A stretch of 64,000 nt of DNA from the NCBI GenBank assembly GCA_033002965.1, contig JAURVB010012910.1, forward strand, positions 52,884 to 116,883. Reading direction: 5' to 3'. Positions 1-12,943 of the stretch are shown here, piece by piece (the first letter of the stretch is position 1; each line of letters opens with the position of its first letter). Made by a program: the position numbers and the translations under genes. The notes under the pieces were generated by a model. That model worked only from the letters and a program-made list of their open reading frames with translations. It made no database searches and was not told the origin of the DNA. The stretch comes from Piper betle. Lineage: Eukaryota; Streptophyta; Magnoliopsida; Piperales; Piperaceae.

Positions 1-88
1 CTTACCAACCAACAACTTTAGACATGATTTGACTTGATCATAACATTTTTTATTTGGTTCTTAGGTGAACCGAAATTGGGGTGTTACA

Positions 89-106
89 GTTGGTATCCGA
101 GTCATA
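89..106 (+). other. Primer-binding site of the first LTR element
   Basis: TTGGTATCCGAGTC follows the LTR terminus TGTTACA directly. It resembles the usual plant initiator-Met tRNA primer site TGGTATCAGAGC with a few changes. Confidence 0.75.
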
Positions 107-1306
107 TCTTGGTTGATTGAGATGGAAGACTTTTGTTTTGAGCCAAGTGTGTATAGTTGTCCGTAGCCAAGCCGATAGATATTTCATTTGGTCTTTTCTT
201 AGGATTTCATATTGTGTGCTTAATAAGACCTATACAATGCATGTTTCAGTTTTAACGGTATGAGAAGTTATGAGATGGATATAAAATCATGATTTCAATA
301 GATGCCAGAATGGATCTCACTGGAATGTCATGATAAGCTTAGAGACACACCTTTCCTTCTACCCTGCCATAGATTTGGACAGCATAAGAGTGTCCACATG
401 CTTGGGTACCTAAGTTTGAATTGGATGGTGACAGGAGTACTTAGAACTTTGATGACCACATTGTAGTATTTGCCTGTCTTTCGCACGTCACCATATTAGT
501 CCTTCCTTGCAACATAGTGTACATCGCAAGACAGAGTTATAAGAAATGACACTAGTAGGAAGCTTGGAGTATGAAGATACCCACATAGTTACATGACACA
601 TGAGTGTGGACCATCAAGTGCCTTTAGCAGATCCATTAGGCATAGTCCGAGGTCTACATTGGGAACATAGACCTTCAAATAGTTCTTTATGGATGGAGGA
701 TGTGACCATGCCAACAAATCCACTTAAGCACTTGGAACACTTGGAGCACAGATGAGTGTTTGGGCAGATGACTTGGATAGACCACTTCCAGGAGATAACA
801 GTGGATGAGGATGAGTAGCGAGGTGAATCTATAGTCCCATGGACACTTAACTGCCGCCTCCCCTCTTCTAGTACTGTATGTCTATCCCAAAAGTATTGTT
901 GGCCACTCTACAATAGATGGAGACAAGAAAACACTGAAAATGAGTAAGATTACATTTGACCATATATTTTGACGGTTAGCCAAATTTCACTCAATCTATG
1001 AAGGCCAAATCAGTGATTGCTATTGAAAACCAATCAGCTTTTATGGGAACAATTACTCAGATTCTGAGAGACCAATGTGGGGTCAACATTATTTTTCCAT
1101 CGTACGAGTCACCACTATGATCCAGACCCCTCTAGATCAGACACACATGGTTGGATAAAGCCAAGTTGATAGCAGCTACTTTTGGAAAGATAGGCATATG
1201 GAGATAAACATGTCAGAGATAGTAATGGGTTCACGATGTACATGATCAAGGTTAGGCTTCAGCATTTGGATAGCACAACCGTTGTTCAAGTAGCACAACA
1301 GCATCA

Positions 1307-1440
1307 TGGTTAGTCCAGCAAGACAATTTGAGCATACCTAGTCAGTCCAGTGAGATGGTTTGAGCATGTATGGTCGATCCATTTAGATGATTCCAGCATG
1401 TATGACATGTTTTTCTAGATGATTCGATAACGTGTAGTCC
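1307..1440 (+). repeat. Degenerate ~32-36-bp tandem repeat, about four units
   Basis: Phrases such as TAGTCAGTCCAGTGAGATGG and TTTGAGCATGTATGG recur four times with heavy divergence inside the internal region of the first element. The function is unknown. Confidence 0.5.
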
Positions 1441-1624
1441 ACCCAACCAGATTATGAAGGAGCTAGTGAGCTTCATCAGTGTTCAGGGTTCCAGCTTCAT
1501 GTTCTGTTTGGGCCATGTGCATCTAGCTTTTGAGGGAGAGCTACCAATTTTCCAACGAGATGACATCTTCAGTTGAGTCCTCTAATCTCAGTTGATGTAA
1601 AAAATTTTGAGGACCGAATTTTTA

Positions 1625-1639
1625 TAAGGAGGAGAGGGT
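1625..1639 (+). other. Polypurine tract
   Basis: The run AAGGAGGAGAGGGT lies immediately before the LTR start TGTAAAACCCC. Its position and purine content fit a plus-strand primer. Confidence 0.8.
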
Positions 1640-2857
1640 TGTAAAACCCCAACGGGTTAGGCTTTTACCCGATTTTAGTTTTGCCTAGTTCGGGTTAGTA
1701 TCAAGTCGATTCAAATGAGTTTGAGCCAAACAAATTTTTAGACCATGAGTATGGGCCCATATGGCCGTATGAGCATGTTATAGTGGTTGAATATGCTCGG
1801 CATGTAGATGATCATAGCATGAGTTATCATAGTATACGTGAGGTATACAGATTATTTGCATGAGTTAGCTAGGATTTTAGGACTAGATCTAAGCCATTAT
1901 AGCATTTTGTCTCCATTTGGGATTTTCATGGTATTTCATTTGCATGTAGCATAGGGATTTTAGATCACCGGATTGTGCCCCTGTCCTTTATTGCATTCAG
2001 GGTTTATTTAGCCTTTTTGCCTCTGATTCCCGCCTACAGAGTCACTTTTAGGACTCGAGTTAGTTTTGATTGTGACGGTCTACAGAGTCATTTTTCCGTC
2101 AATATGTATATTGTGTATACCCATAGGTGGGTCCTGCTAGGCCACAAACTATTGGTCATTTAGATTGTGCCACGTGGCAAGATCTGGGCTGTCCACATCA
2201 GCCATGGCTTCACCATGTTATTTTTCCAAAGATTTTTAACGATTTTAGAATTTACGCCAATAGCACCGCCACCACTTTGGCTCGCTGCCAGCGAGTCTCC
2301 GGCTCGCCCCTAGCCACCGAACCAGAACCACCAGGGCCACCTCGCGGCCGGCTTTCCATTCATACCTCTCATGATGACCAGTGCCGCCGAAGTCACTACC
2401 GGCAACATAATTTTTGAACCCAGTTTCCACTACCGCCATCGCCGTTTGAGCAGTTTTCCGGCGTTAGCGAGTGACCTCCGGCCAATCCGACCACCCACAA
2501 CCACCGTTGTGGCCGTGATTGCTGCAGTCGGCACCACCGTACTTGTGGCAATTTTGCCCTCTTTCCAACCATTTTTCGGCCAGCCACTGGTCATCGATCC
2601 ATCACGTTCCTTGTCATGTGGGCCATCGATCCTGACGGGCGGTGACACTAGCGGCGCCGCCTCGGCATTCTCCTACGATGGGCACCAATGGGCCCATTCT
2701 GCCCATTTAACAATGTCTTCCATTCTCATGACACCAAGAAGGTTATATCGATCTAATTTATCAATCGAGTCTTACAACCAACAACTTTAGATATGACTTG
2801 ACTCGATCGTAACATTTCTGATTCGATTCTTAGGTGAACCGAAATCGAGGTGTTACA
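1640..2857 (+). repeat. 3' LTR, 1218 bp
   Basis: It starts TGTAAAACCCC and ends GGTGTTACA. Its last ~88 bases match positions 1-88. Bases about 2240-2700 are GC-rich with overlapping Pro/Ser/Arg-rich reading frames; no known protein is visible in them. Bases 2858-2862 (AATAT) would be the right target duplication, but the left one is outside the window. Confidence 0.85.
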
Positions 2858-3599
2858 AATATAGATGTTGAAATGGAAACTGAAACATGTTAGTTTTTAT
2901 AGGTTTTCATAAATGGTTAAGTCCAAGCAAGGTGAGCCTAGTCTTAATTATAAATAAATTTGGATTGAGAAAATTGACGGGTCATACTGATAAAACTTCA
3001 AGAATCCATCCTAAGCCAATGCCAGAGTTGGGAGGCTACTATACACACAACGCTTATGATCATAATGTGAGGAGGTAAATGACGGGTGGTGTGGTCAGCC
3101 AACCACACATGTAAGATGTAATTGTATAATTGTGATGTTTTCTATGCTTTTTATGAATTGAATGAGGATTATGGAGGAACTCATATCTAGAAATCAGTCT
3201 ATAATGTGAATTAAATGGTTGAGGATGTACAAAGAACATATGTTAGGAAATCAACCTATACTTGTAAGTAGATGAATGATACTAAGGTCTAAGGATGTGT
3301 AAGAATTCATGTTTGGAAATTAGTTCTAAAGTTGATATTAGATTAATTAAATGATGTATGATTGATCTAATGACAAGTTAGTGGAATTACTCATATTGTT
3401 GATTTTACAATTGATTAATATATGGTCATATTGTTGGTATCTAACGTCGATTATTTTATGACAAGATTTACTTGTAATTAATCGTTATTTTCTTATTATT
3501 GTTACTACATATGTAAGTAGTAGACTCAACATGATAGACTAATAGGTTTGACTAACAAAATCTCAAAGAATTTTTTCTCATCTTATTTTTGTGTGTAAA
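2858..3599. other. AT-rich interval, no gene recognised
   Basis: Only short chance reading frames are seen. One at 2887-3078 codes for 63 residues containing PELGGYYTHN. I do not recognise a family. It may be decayed LTR or leader of the gypsy fragment that follows. Confidence 0.4.
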
Positions 3600-4315
3600 T
3601 GTTGGGAACTAAAAATTACCAATCAATAACTTCAAGGGTAGATGCAACAACATAATGTTCAACTACAAGCTCAATAGGGAGGGATACTGAATATGAATTG
3701 AAAGAAGATCATGTACTGAAAAGTTGAGAATCAAAGAAGATGATGTACCAAAACTGCTTTTATAACTTGATATGGTCACTGTGAGTTTTTGGCTATACCT
3801 TTTGGTTCAACCAATACTCCAGCTACTTTTATAAATTTGATGAATAAGAGTTTTTCATAAATATTTAGTTGAGTTTGTAATTGTCTTTATAGATGACATT
3901 TTAATCTACTTAGATAATGAGGAACTCCATGAAAAGCACTTGAAATTGGCACTTGAAGTATTGAGAAAGAATAAAATCTATGACAAGTTCAACAAATGTG
4001 ACTTTTGGATGAAAGAAGTCTTAATCCTAAGACACATATTATCAAAAGATGGAGTGTCAGTGATCCTTCTAAAGTAGCTGCAGTTATAGAGCTGGAAACA
4101 ACCTAGGAGTGTCATAGCACTTAGGATTTTTCTTGGACTTCCAGTGTATTATAGGAGATTTATTTAGAATTTTTATACTATTGCAATTCCACTAACTTCT
4201 TTGATAAAGAAAGATAGGAAATTTATATGGGATGAGAAATGCAAAGAGAGTTTTTAAACTTTGAAGAATTGTTTAACTATAGATCCTATTTTGACATTGC
4301 CACAAGGTGTAGAAG
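3600..4315 (+). pseudogene. Internally deleted Ty3/gypsy fragment (gag start joined to reverse transcriptase)
   Basis: The start (3600-3660) resembles the gag start of the gypsy element at 56108, with similar phrasing around the AACAACTTCAA core. From about 3755 the translation in shifting frames gives RT motifs: FLAIPFGSTN, VFIDDILIY with the catalytic Asp pair intact, and KCDFWMKEV. Several stops and frameshifts break it. PR and most of gag are missing, which implies a deletion. The fragment stops exactly where an LTR begins at 4316. It is a dead remnant. Confidence 0.75.
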
Positions 4316-7263
4316 TGTGACACCCTGAATCTGGCTCGCTCGCAAACCAAACCAGAATGTCATGGGTCCCAATTAAGTTGGCTAACCCGAACCTAACCCG
4401 AGTGGAACAACTCTCGGCGCCTCAAAATGGAAGATACTAATTGCTATACATGCATGAATGCATGGAACCTTAACATGTTAGTACATAGATGACATGACAA
4501 CCAGTTTACATACTAAAATAATTACGATAAAATCAATAAAAATTCCTGAAATAAAATAGATAAAGTCTCCCTTAAAAGTACAATTAGAGGCCACCCTGTC
4601 AAATCAACCTGTATAAATACATAAATCCATATACATCCATTGCACCATATTTTCCACATAAATATTTAATTCGGCCACATCAAAATATTCTCTACATTTT
4701 GGGTCTCGACCAACTTGCAAATTTTTATTTCCACCTTTATCATTCAATGTGCACACTATTATCACTATCCATTTCTATTTACCAAAATCTTCATCATATC
4801 ATCTTTTATATCAGGCAACTTCATCAAAAGAATTTCATTTTCATAATAACATAACAACCAACCAAAACAACCAAACCAAACATTCTGTCGGTGAGCACAT
4901 GTGAGTGTGCAAGGTAAGTCATTGCTCCTTCGTCCAAGCCGGTGTATCGAGAACTTAATCCTCACCTACATATATATATAAGAAACATCAGTAGCAAGTG
5001 TTACTAGTCCGAAAATATAACTACATAGCAAACTAGAAAATGAGAGGTGACTCTCATTTTGAAGAAAACATTTATATACTTCTCGTGAACACTCCTAATG
5101 ACATCTACTGAGGAACCACTAGGCTGCAAACCTGATTGTGTCACAAACTGACTGGTCTAATGCCTCTTTGGGCATTTTCTCATTTTCCAGGTCCCTTCAG
5201 ACTACCAGTATATCCTAAGCACTCTTTTTTCTCCCTTTGAACCACAAGTCTAGATGTGTGCTATACTAAATTGTACTTGTAAACCCCCACATTTCTCCAA
5301 GTGTGAGGAACTCAAAATGGGAGTTGTCAAGATCCCTTAGGAATGGAACAACCCTCACTAATCCAAAGCCCGTTTTGACTAGCACGTGCACCCGTTCATG
5401 GTTCGTGCAAGTCAGTTTTCCATTTCTCATTTCACTAAAACACGATAAAAGTATATATAGGCCTAGAAAGAGATTTATATAATATGCCCGAAGGTAAATT
5501 GTAGTGGATCTTATTTTTGAAATCAAACTCGTGGGATCTCATCCTCGAGGATTATTAATTCAAAAACTGGTTGATTAAATGGTCCGAGTAAAGCAGGATC
5601 TAATAAAACTCCACTTAACCCATCCTGCAAATAATAAAACAAACATACAATGGAATAAAACATAAAACAAGGAAGAGTCCTAAGTGGACCTCGTAGAAGC
5701 TCCGACTGTGTCCTCACGCCTAAGTAGTGAGCTCCTATTCCGAACCTACACAACAAGACTAAATACTAATGCCCAGTATAATGAATGAATGCTACACTCC
5801 TTATCAATCCATAGAAGACAAACAACAACAATTTTATCTACGCCTCAACCTAAGGCATCCAATCATAAGTAACAATGACCCGACATTATATGACATTTAC
5901 ATTCAAATCATACAATCTATTCTAATCGATGATTAAGACATATTTGATTAGCTACCTATATCTTAATTCGATTATTAACATCATGTATTCTAATTCTAGG
6001 GCATAAGAAATGATCCTCATCCAATTAGATATTAACCCTAACTACAATAATTAGCTTAGTATTCAATTATACTAGTTTGATCATAAAAACTATATACGTA
6101 ATTTACAAATTAATTGCCTAACCCCAATTCACCATTATCAAATAAAATCAGATAAAATTCTATACCTAATCGTCGGTCGCACGGTGATGGCGACGATGGC
6201 CACGGTTGCCAACTATTGCCAAAGCAAAGTGATGGCGGCTAAGGGCACTGAGTTGGAAGAGTGGCTGATGTCCAGAAGAAAAATTCGGCACAGCCACAAC
6301 AAGGAAAAGTCAGAAAAGGGGGTGGCTAGATGGAGTGGTCAGCTAAGCAAGGATGGTATGGGTGAGGGTGGTAGTAGGGAGTCAATGACGGAAATAGCTC
6401 ACTGAGGCGATCGCCTTCGGTGGTGCTAGTCACCAGTGGTGAGAAATGTGGTTGGCTAGGGCAAAGGGTACCAAGAGGGGTTTTTGATTGGGGAGGGGAT
6501 TGGTTCAATTGAGGTGATCTAGGGCACGAGGAGGGGATGAGGAGGATGATGGTGCCAGCCATTGTGCCGATCACCGGCGGCAGCAAGTTGCAGCGGCAGC
6601 TTCATTTCCCAAGTCATCATGCATGTGGTTGATGGAGCTAGGATATTTTCGGGAATGTCAAGGGGGAGAGTGGGCGAGGTTGGCCGGAGCCCGTCGCTGG
6701 AGCCAGTGACCTGCAACGGCGGTGACAAGATCTTGGCCGGCTCAAGTGAGAGCAATGGCAGAGAGGGAAGGGAGAAAAAGAAAAGGTGATGGGTGGGGAG
6801 GGTGGTGACAAGGTGGTCAGGGAGGATGGTGGCGGCCGATGGTGGTCATCACTGGGGGACTCGGGGTGGAAGGGTGACGTCAAGTGATCGGAAGAGGGTC
6901 AGGGGGAAAGAGATCGTGGTCGGGGGCATTTTCATAACAAAAACTTGACTCACTCCCGACTCGAGTCAATATTACTAAATATATCCTGAAAAATATAAAA
7001 TAAAATACAATAAAATACCATAAAATAAAATAATCGAGTTCTAACTCAAACAACTGCTCTAAACCTATTAACCCACCTATAAATAATAATAACGTGTCCT
7101 AACGCGATAAACGACCTAATCTAATTATATGGTCTAATACTAAAATAAATAAATGAAATATGGGCGTACTCTCATATATTCTGATAACTCATTCTGTTGT
7201 TATTTTACTGAGGTTATCATTATATACTTAGGTACACCCCTCATGGTTCATAACACACGCTTA
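4316..7263 (-). repeat. Family-A LTR copy 1, truncated at its 5' end
   Basis: On the minus strand it ends ...GGTGTCACA at 4316. It shares its order of blocks with the copies at 7264, 29432 and 35780: CTCTCGGCG near the end, the block with AACCACAAGTCTAGA, a GC-rich stretch (about 6180-6930), then the GACTCGAGTC module. Compared with the copy at 29432 it lacks about 130 bases at the start of the LTR, exactly where the next copy ends. No primer site follows it, so it is a solo or 3' LTR. Confidence 0.8.
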
Positions 7264-7549
7264 TGTAACACCCCAAATCCGGTTCATGCTCATGAACCGA
7301 ATCCAAATGTCACTGGTCCCAAATAGGTCAGCTAACCCAAACCAAACTCGTATGGATCTACTCTCGGCATTTTAAGATGAAGATACTAATTGGAATGCAT
7401 AGATAAATGCACAAAACCCTAACAAGCTACTATATAGATGACATGTCAAGCAATTCACATACCAAAATAATCTTGATAAAATTAATAAAAATTTCTAAAT
7501 TTAAAACGGATAATCTCCCCTAAAAGTGCAATTAGGAGCATCAATATTT

Positions 7550-7553
<4 letters not shown>

Positions 7554-7609
<56 letters not shown>
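7554..7609. repeat. (TA)n microsatellite, ~56 bp
   Basis: Uninterrupted TA dinucleotide run within family-A LTR copy 2, just left of the TRIM insertion. Confidence 0.95.
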
Positions 7610-7615
<6 letters not shown>

Positions 7616-7622
7616 AACATTG

Positions 7623-7774
7623 TGTGAGATCCCCCAACTTAGTCCCACATCTAATACCTATCAAGCAAAGATCATGTTTATAAGTGGGAATGGACTATAG
7701 ATTTTTAACTTGGTTAACTACTTTTGAAAAAATGACTTAGCCCATTACATTGCACTTTAGGCCGAGTCGTTACA
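7623..7774 (+). repeat. TRIM 5' LTR
   Basis: 152 bp, TGTGAGATCC to GAGTCGTTACA; it contains the phrase CCCACATCTAATACC, common in plant TRIM LTRs. Confidence 0.93.
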
Positions 7775-7934
7775 AATGGTATTAGATCAATTTGGTTCTG
7801 TGTTAAATAGTCGGTTGGAATACGGACGTTGGCTAAGACTGCCAGTCATGGGCCAGAGAAGGATGTATGCTGAGGCTAGCAACAGAGGCTATGTGTAGGA
7901 ATTTCGGGGACGAAATTTCCTATAGTGGGTGGAT

Positions 7935-8086
7935 TGTGAGACCCCTAAACTTAGTCCCACATCTAATACCTACTAGGCAAAGATCCTGTTTATAAGTGGA
8001 AATGAACTATAGATCTTTAAATTGGTTTATCACGTTTAAAGAGATGACTTAGCCCATTAGTTTGAACTTTGGGCTGGGCCGTTACA
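7935..8086 (+). repeat. TRIM 3' LTR
   Basis: 152 bp, TGTGAGACCC to GGGCCGTTACA; same length as the 5' LTR. Confidence 0.93.
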
Positions 8087-8906
8087 CATTGTCATTCACA
8101 CATAATTCTAATCTACTATATCATCATTCTGAAGCTTGGATCTCGTCCCACCTGTACATTATATTCACATTTCACCTCAAATTTTGGGTCTTGACCCACT
8201 TGTGGTACATATTCAATATCTCAATATATTTACTAAAATATATATCTTAACATGTCATCATTTGAAATTTTTTTATTGAAACATGTATTATATCGCGTCA
8301 TATTATCATACCTTGCATTTCATCACATTATTTTGCCTATAAAGACATCATAAACAAAGTATTAAACATTCTATCGCTAGACATATGTGTGCAAGAGGAA
8401 TCATCACTCCTTCGTCTAGGCTGGCACATCCAACTCATGATCATCACCTACATATATTATAACCGTCACTAACGAGTGTTACTGGTCCAAAATATAATTA
8501 ATATCAAACTAGCTATGAGAGCTAACACTCATATAAAGGAAAACATCCATATACTTCACCAGAAATCTCTAAAGGGCACTTATTGAGGAGCCACCAGGCT
8601 GCAAACCTGGTAGCAACCCGAATTGACTGCTCTGCTGATGCCTCTCTTGACATTTTCTTATTTCATTTTTTGGTCCCTTGAGACTACTAGCATATCCTAG
8701 GCCCTTTCCTTTCCTCTATAATTCTCCTGCCCTTGAGGACGAAGGTTGAGTACTCTCACGTAGTCGCCTTTAGCACCCGATGAACCACAAGTCTGGAAGT
8801 GTGTTGTACTTAACAATACTCATAAAGAACAACCTCCATGTTCTCCAGATGTGAGGAACTCAAACAGAATTGTAAGGATCCCTCGGGAATAGAATAACCT
8901 GCTCCT

Positions 8907-11070
8907 TAGGGTTGCTAATTGAGCGAACCAGATTGTGAGCATTTGACATTTGGCTCGACTCGAAACTCAATATTTAAATGCTCGAGCTTGAACTCGAGTC
9001 TTACGAGCCAAGCTTAATCAAGGCAATGTTCGATTCAACTTGACTCAGTTATAACTCGAGCTTGAATTGAAATCGACTTGTAGCTCAACCTAGAATTCGA
9101 CTCAATAATATAATATAATAATATACATAACATCACTTACCTACTCAAAACACATTTAAAATGATAGAAAAATCTTATTATTGACTATTAATATAAATTC
9201 TAAAAAATAATTTTATTATAATAAAAGAAGTAAAACTAATTTTAATTAACATGAGTCTACTACCAATAGAAAATCTTTGCCACAACAATTTAATTATTTA
9301 TTATGACTTAATTAACTAAAATCGTATGGTTAACAAATTATGCATGCTGTGGCTTATATAAGAGATGAACCACCAAAAATATGAATAAGAGAGCCAAAAG
9401 ATTTATAGTTCATTACCGGGATAAAAATACACATTTAAAAGTTTTTAAAAAATTCTATGCAAAGAATGTCTAAAAGATTTAAGAGGAACAAATTTTAAAA
9501 TTGCATGGAAAAGAATTAAGTTTTTTAAAATTGTGCGGAAAATAATTCAGCTTTTAAAACCATCGTTTATAGTGTATGGACACATTAGCTAGTATTTTGG
9601 GTGGGTTGGTAGAGTTAGAACATGCTATTAAACGATTATTAAGTGCATCACCTTTTATTGGATTTTATTATATTTTCTTTAGTATTTTTGGTATTTATTT
9701 TATAATTATTGACTCAAGTCAAGAGCGAGTCAAGTTTTATTTAAGAAACTGCCATCGCCTTATTTTCTTCCTGACTCTTCACCTTCCCCGTGTCATCACC
9801 TCCACCCTTTTTATGTTTCGTTGAGTGCCACCGGTCATGCCACCGTCGGTCACGACTTGCTTCTGCCGTCTTGCTGTCGGCCCTCCTTCGTCGTCGTCAA
9901 CCTTCATCCGACCTGAGGTGCCGCCACTCAGGGATGAGAAAGCTACCACCCCCTTGCTGTTCAGCTGGCAGCAACAGTGGGTTGCCGCCAGCTGTTTCCA
10001 GCATACAATTCTGCCGGCGACTCACAATGAGTATGTTTCAGAGTTGATGGACAAGCAGATCACGGATCTATCTTCTTCCCAGTGCACCGACATCTTCGAG
10101 CTGCTCACGCACCCCCAGGTTGACGGAAGGCTGACAACATCTTCGACTTCAAGCCGACTTGCCATGCCACCACCTTCACCGATCTCGATGTCACCTCAGC
10201 AGGCAGTGCCTGCGGCTGTAGCTCCGCCAACTCCGCCAATCCCAACGTCCTCTGCATTTGGGTAGGCCTTGTCTCGATTGAATCCGATTTCCTCCTTGAT
10301 TTGCCTCTGTTTGTTATAATTTTTTTTTTATCAGAGAGGTCAGTGTTGGTGGTTGAAAAAATGCCTCTTTATATTTTTATTTTTTTTGCAATTTTTTTTG
10401 GCAAGTTGAATTGGGCATGGATAGTTATGATTAAAAATCTCTTAATTTGATGAATAAAATTCTACTAATTTTTACATATTATGTTTTTACAATTATTCAC
10501 TAATCCTAAATTCCTAACAAGAAAGACGGTAGTGGTTGTCTACTTTCACATTTTTGTAAGTAGTAAAAGAAATGAGGCTTTTATGTTTGTTGATTATGCA
10601 TTGACCGTTCGTGCTTTCTTCTTCAATAGGCTAGTGAATTCTTTGACCGTTCGTGCTTGCTTTCAATATTTTCAAGTCTACTAGTAGTTTTATTTGTATT
10701 TATTATATGGCTTGATAATGTTTCGAGCACCCTCTATTTGCTCCTAAAATTTTGGTGGTCAAGCTGGTTTCGAGCTCCCAAACAAGTTGGTTCAAGCTCC
10801 CAAACAAGATAGTTTCGAGCTGGTTTTGAGCTCCCAAATGAGCTAGTTTCGAGCTCACAAACAAGCTGGTTTCAAGCTCATTAAAATATAATAGTTTAAA
10901 TATTCGAGCTCTAGTCTAGCTCGAAGAGTTTTAGAAATATTCTAGTCAATTTCGAGTATATATACTCAAAACTCGTTCGATCTTGAGCCATGTTCGAACA
11001 AACTTCGAGCTATTTGAGTCAAGTTCAAGCATAAGGTGAGCATGACTTGCTCGCTCATTTGGCAGCCCTA
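8907..11070. mobile_element. hAT-like non-autonomous DNA element, 2.16 kb
   Basis: The left end TAGGGTTGCTAATTGAGCG and the reverse complement of the right end TAGGGCTGCCAAATGAGCG match at 16 of 19 bases. TAGGG-TGC termini fit plant hAT elements. The subterminal parts are filled with GAGCTCG/TCGAGCT motif repeats. The core (about 9706-10265) is a GAGTC module followed by a GC-rich Pro/Ser stretch. No transposase is visible. Flanking 8-mers CTGCTCCT and CCACTCAC match poorly, so the target duplication is eroded or my boundary is off. It interrupts family-A LTR copy 2. Confidence 0.65.
9790..10265 (+). other. GC-rich Pro/Ser reading frames in the hAT-like core
   Basis: Overlapping frames of 85 codons (9790-10047) and 146 codons (from 9825) are rich in Pro, Ser and Arg. 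I see no domain. The stretch is analogous to the GC-rich cores of the hAT-like elements at 39316 and 40160. The ATG seen in the module of other copies is lost here (AAGAAACTGCC in place of ATGAAACTGCC). Confidence 0.35.
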
Positions 11071-12943
11071 CCACTCACTAATCCAAAGCCTACTTTCACT
11101 AGCATGTGCCCCCACTCATGGTACGTGCGAGTTAGTTTTCCCTTCTCTCGTCTTGCTAAAAACTCGAAAAAATTATATATATAGACCTAGGAAAGGACTT
11201 ATATAATAGGCCCAAAGGCAACTTGTGGTAGATTTTATTTTTGAAAACATACTCGAGGGATCTCATTGTCAAGGGTTATGAATCCAGAAAACTGGTTGAT
11301 TAAATGGCCCGGGTTAAGTGGGATCCGATAAAACACTGCTTAACCCGACTTAGAAGTAATAAAACAAACATACAATAGAATATAGCGTAAAACAGGGACG
11401 AGTCCTAAACGGACTTGGCAGAAGCTCCGAGCATGTTCTCATGCCTAGGTAGCGAGCTCCTACTTCTTGCCTATACTTCAAACTAAATACTAAAGCCCAT
11501 TCTAATCATGTGATGTATGAATGCGGTGAAGAACTATATAAAATCACAGTCAGTCAAATAAGAACACAACAAAACATATGCAATCAGATAATATACGTTG
11601 TTACTAACATAATCTGAGTACTAATAATAACTTAGCCCTAACCATGAAAACATAAGCTCTTATCACCTCTTTCTCACATACCAACTTGGTAACTAATGCA
11701 TAATCACTAGTTAAGACATGAAGGGCAATCCAATTCACACAATTACAAACAACTCAAAAATCCTAAAATAACTAACTTGTGTATCCACCCTAATTACAAT
11801 TTAGTGGTTACTAGCATTATACAACCATCTTCAATACTTATCAATATGACTCCATTAACATCTAATTTCAAATCTAGTGTTTCTAGTTACACCTCGGTCA
11901 TTGTAGTCTTAGTCAACTATAACATTAATATAATTCACATTCAAATTGCATGTATAACTTTATCAATGCTATTTATGAAAACATTCCTATTCAAAATAAC
12001 TCACATCCAATCATGACATTCAATTATTAATCAAGTCACATAGTTTATAAAATTAATACCTAGTTTCACATTTTTCCCTAATTCTCTATAACACAAAATT
12101 TTCATCAATCAATTATTATAATTTAATCATGCTATGCTAACCACAATCATGGGCTAAAATCAAATCAATCAGCAATAACATATAAATAATGTCCATGTCG
12201 GAAACAGAGAGGACAATGACGGCAACGATGGCTGCGGCTGCTGTCGGCGTGGCTACGGTTAGGCTGTGGAAAGACTCGGCTGGGCTAGGACTGGAGCTAG
12301 GGTATGCAACTCAGCACAAGGGGGACTGACAGGAGCTGTTCCAGCCTCCAGCTTGCTGGCAGGGACTGCAATAGGTTGCCTGTGAATGCACTGGAAATCG
12401 GCGGCTATGCCGTGGTGCTGCTGTGAGGGATGGACCCCGGGAGGAGTAGCCAAGGCTCAACCTCAGTCAGGATAGGTTGGAGGAAGGGACAGATTAGGCC
12501 AAGGGGTACTTGGCCAGCAGTGACCATGGTCACTGACGGCGGCTGAGCAACATGCAGTGGAAGATCTCCTGGTAAATCCATCAAGGTGGTGGCTTTTGTT
12601 GTCCTCAATAATGGCACGTTGGCGATAATGAGGGAGGGCCGTGGATGGCCGGAGATGACGGGATGCGGCTAGCAGCTGCCGGCGGAGCTCCAAGAAAATA
12701 GAGCAAGGTGGCTTGAAAGATGGCCAAAAGGGACTTGTCTAGCCAGTATGGGGTAGGGGGTGGTCGTGTAAGGAAGGTTTGGTCGACGGCGAGAGTGGTG
12801 GTGGCTAACAACGAGCCAGTGGCAATGCTAACAGCCCACAACTGCATATGCAAAGCGGCGGCCTTGGCTCACTGTGCATGTGCCATCTAGGCCCAGGGAA
12901 GGGCCAGGAAGGAGGGGAAGTGGCTAGGGAGGGTCACCGAAGG

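Larger units (their letters stand above)
1..2857 (+). mobile_element. Non-autonomous LTR retrotransposon (LARD-like), 5' end outside window
   Basis: The last 88 bases of a 5' LTR (ending GGGGTGTTACA) match the last ~88 bases of the 3' LTR that ends at 2857 (ending GAGGTGTTACA). After the first copy comes a primer-binding-like site (TTGGTATCCGAGTC), and before the second a polypurine tract. The 1.55-kb internal region between them has no gag or pol reading frame, so the element could only move with enzymes supplied in trans. The phrase TTTTGAGGACCGAATTTTTA just before the polypurine tract is typical of Ty3/gypsy 3' ends. This placement in Ty3/gypsy is inference from the PBS and that motif. Confidence 0.85.
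7623..8086 (+). mobile_element. TRIM (miniature LTR retrotransposon), complete, 464 bp
   Basis: Two 152-bp direct repeats (7623-7774 and 7935-8086) start TGTGAGA and end CGTTACA. The first is followed by TGGTATTAGATC, a primer-binding-like site, and the second is preceded by a purine-rich TATAGTGGGTGGA. The internal part is 160 bases and non-coding. A perfect 5-bp target duplication, CATTG, flanks it (7618-7622 and 8087-8091). These are the defining traits of TRIMs, which depend on other elements for all enzymes. The LTRs differ at a modest number of positions, so the insertion is not very recent. Confidence 0.95.

Noticed and set aside
2371..2790. 139-codon ORF in the 3' LTR of the first element as a host gene
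   Set aside because: It lies inside a defined LTR, has no domain and is matched by open frames on the other strand; I treat it as LTR sequence.
8899..11078. Eight-base target duplication around the hAT-like element at 8907
   Set aside because: CTGCTCCT and CCACTCAC agree at only four of eight positions, which is not support.
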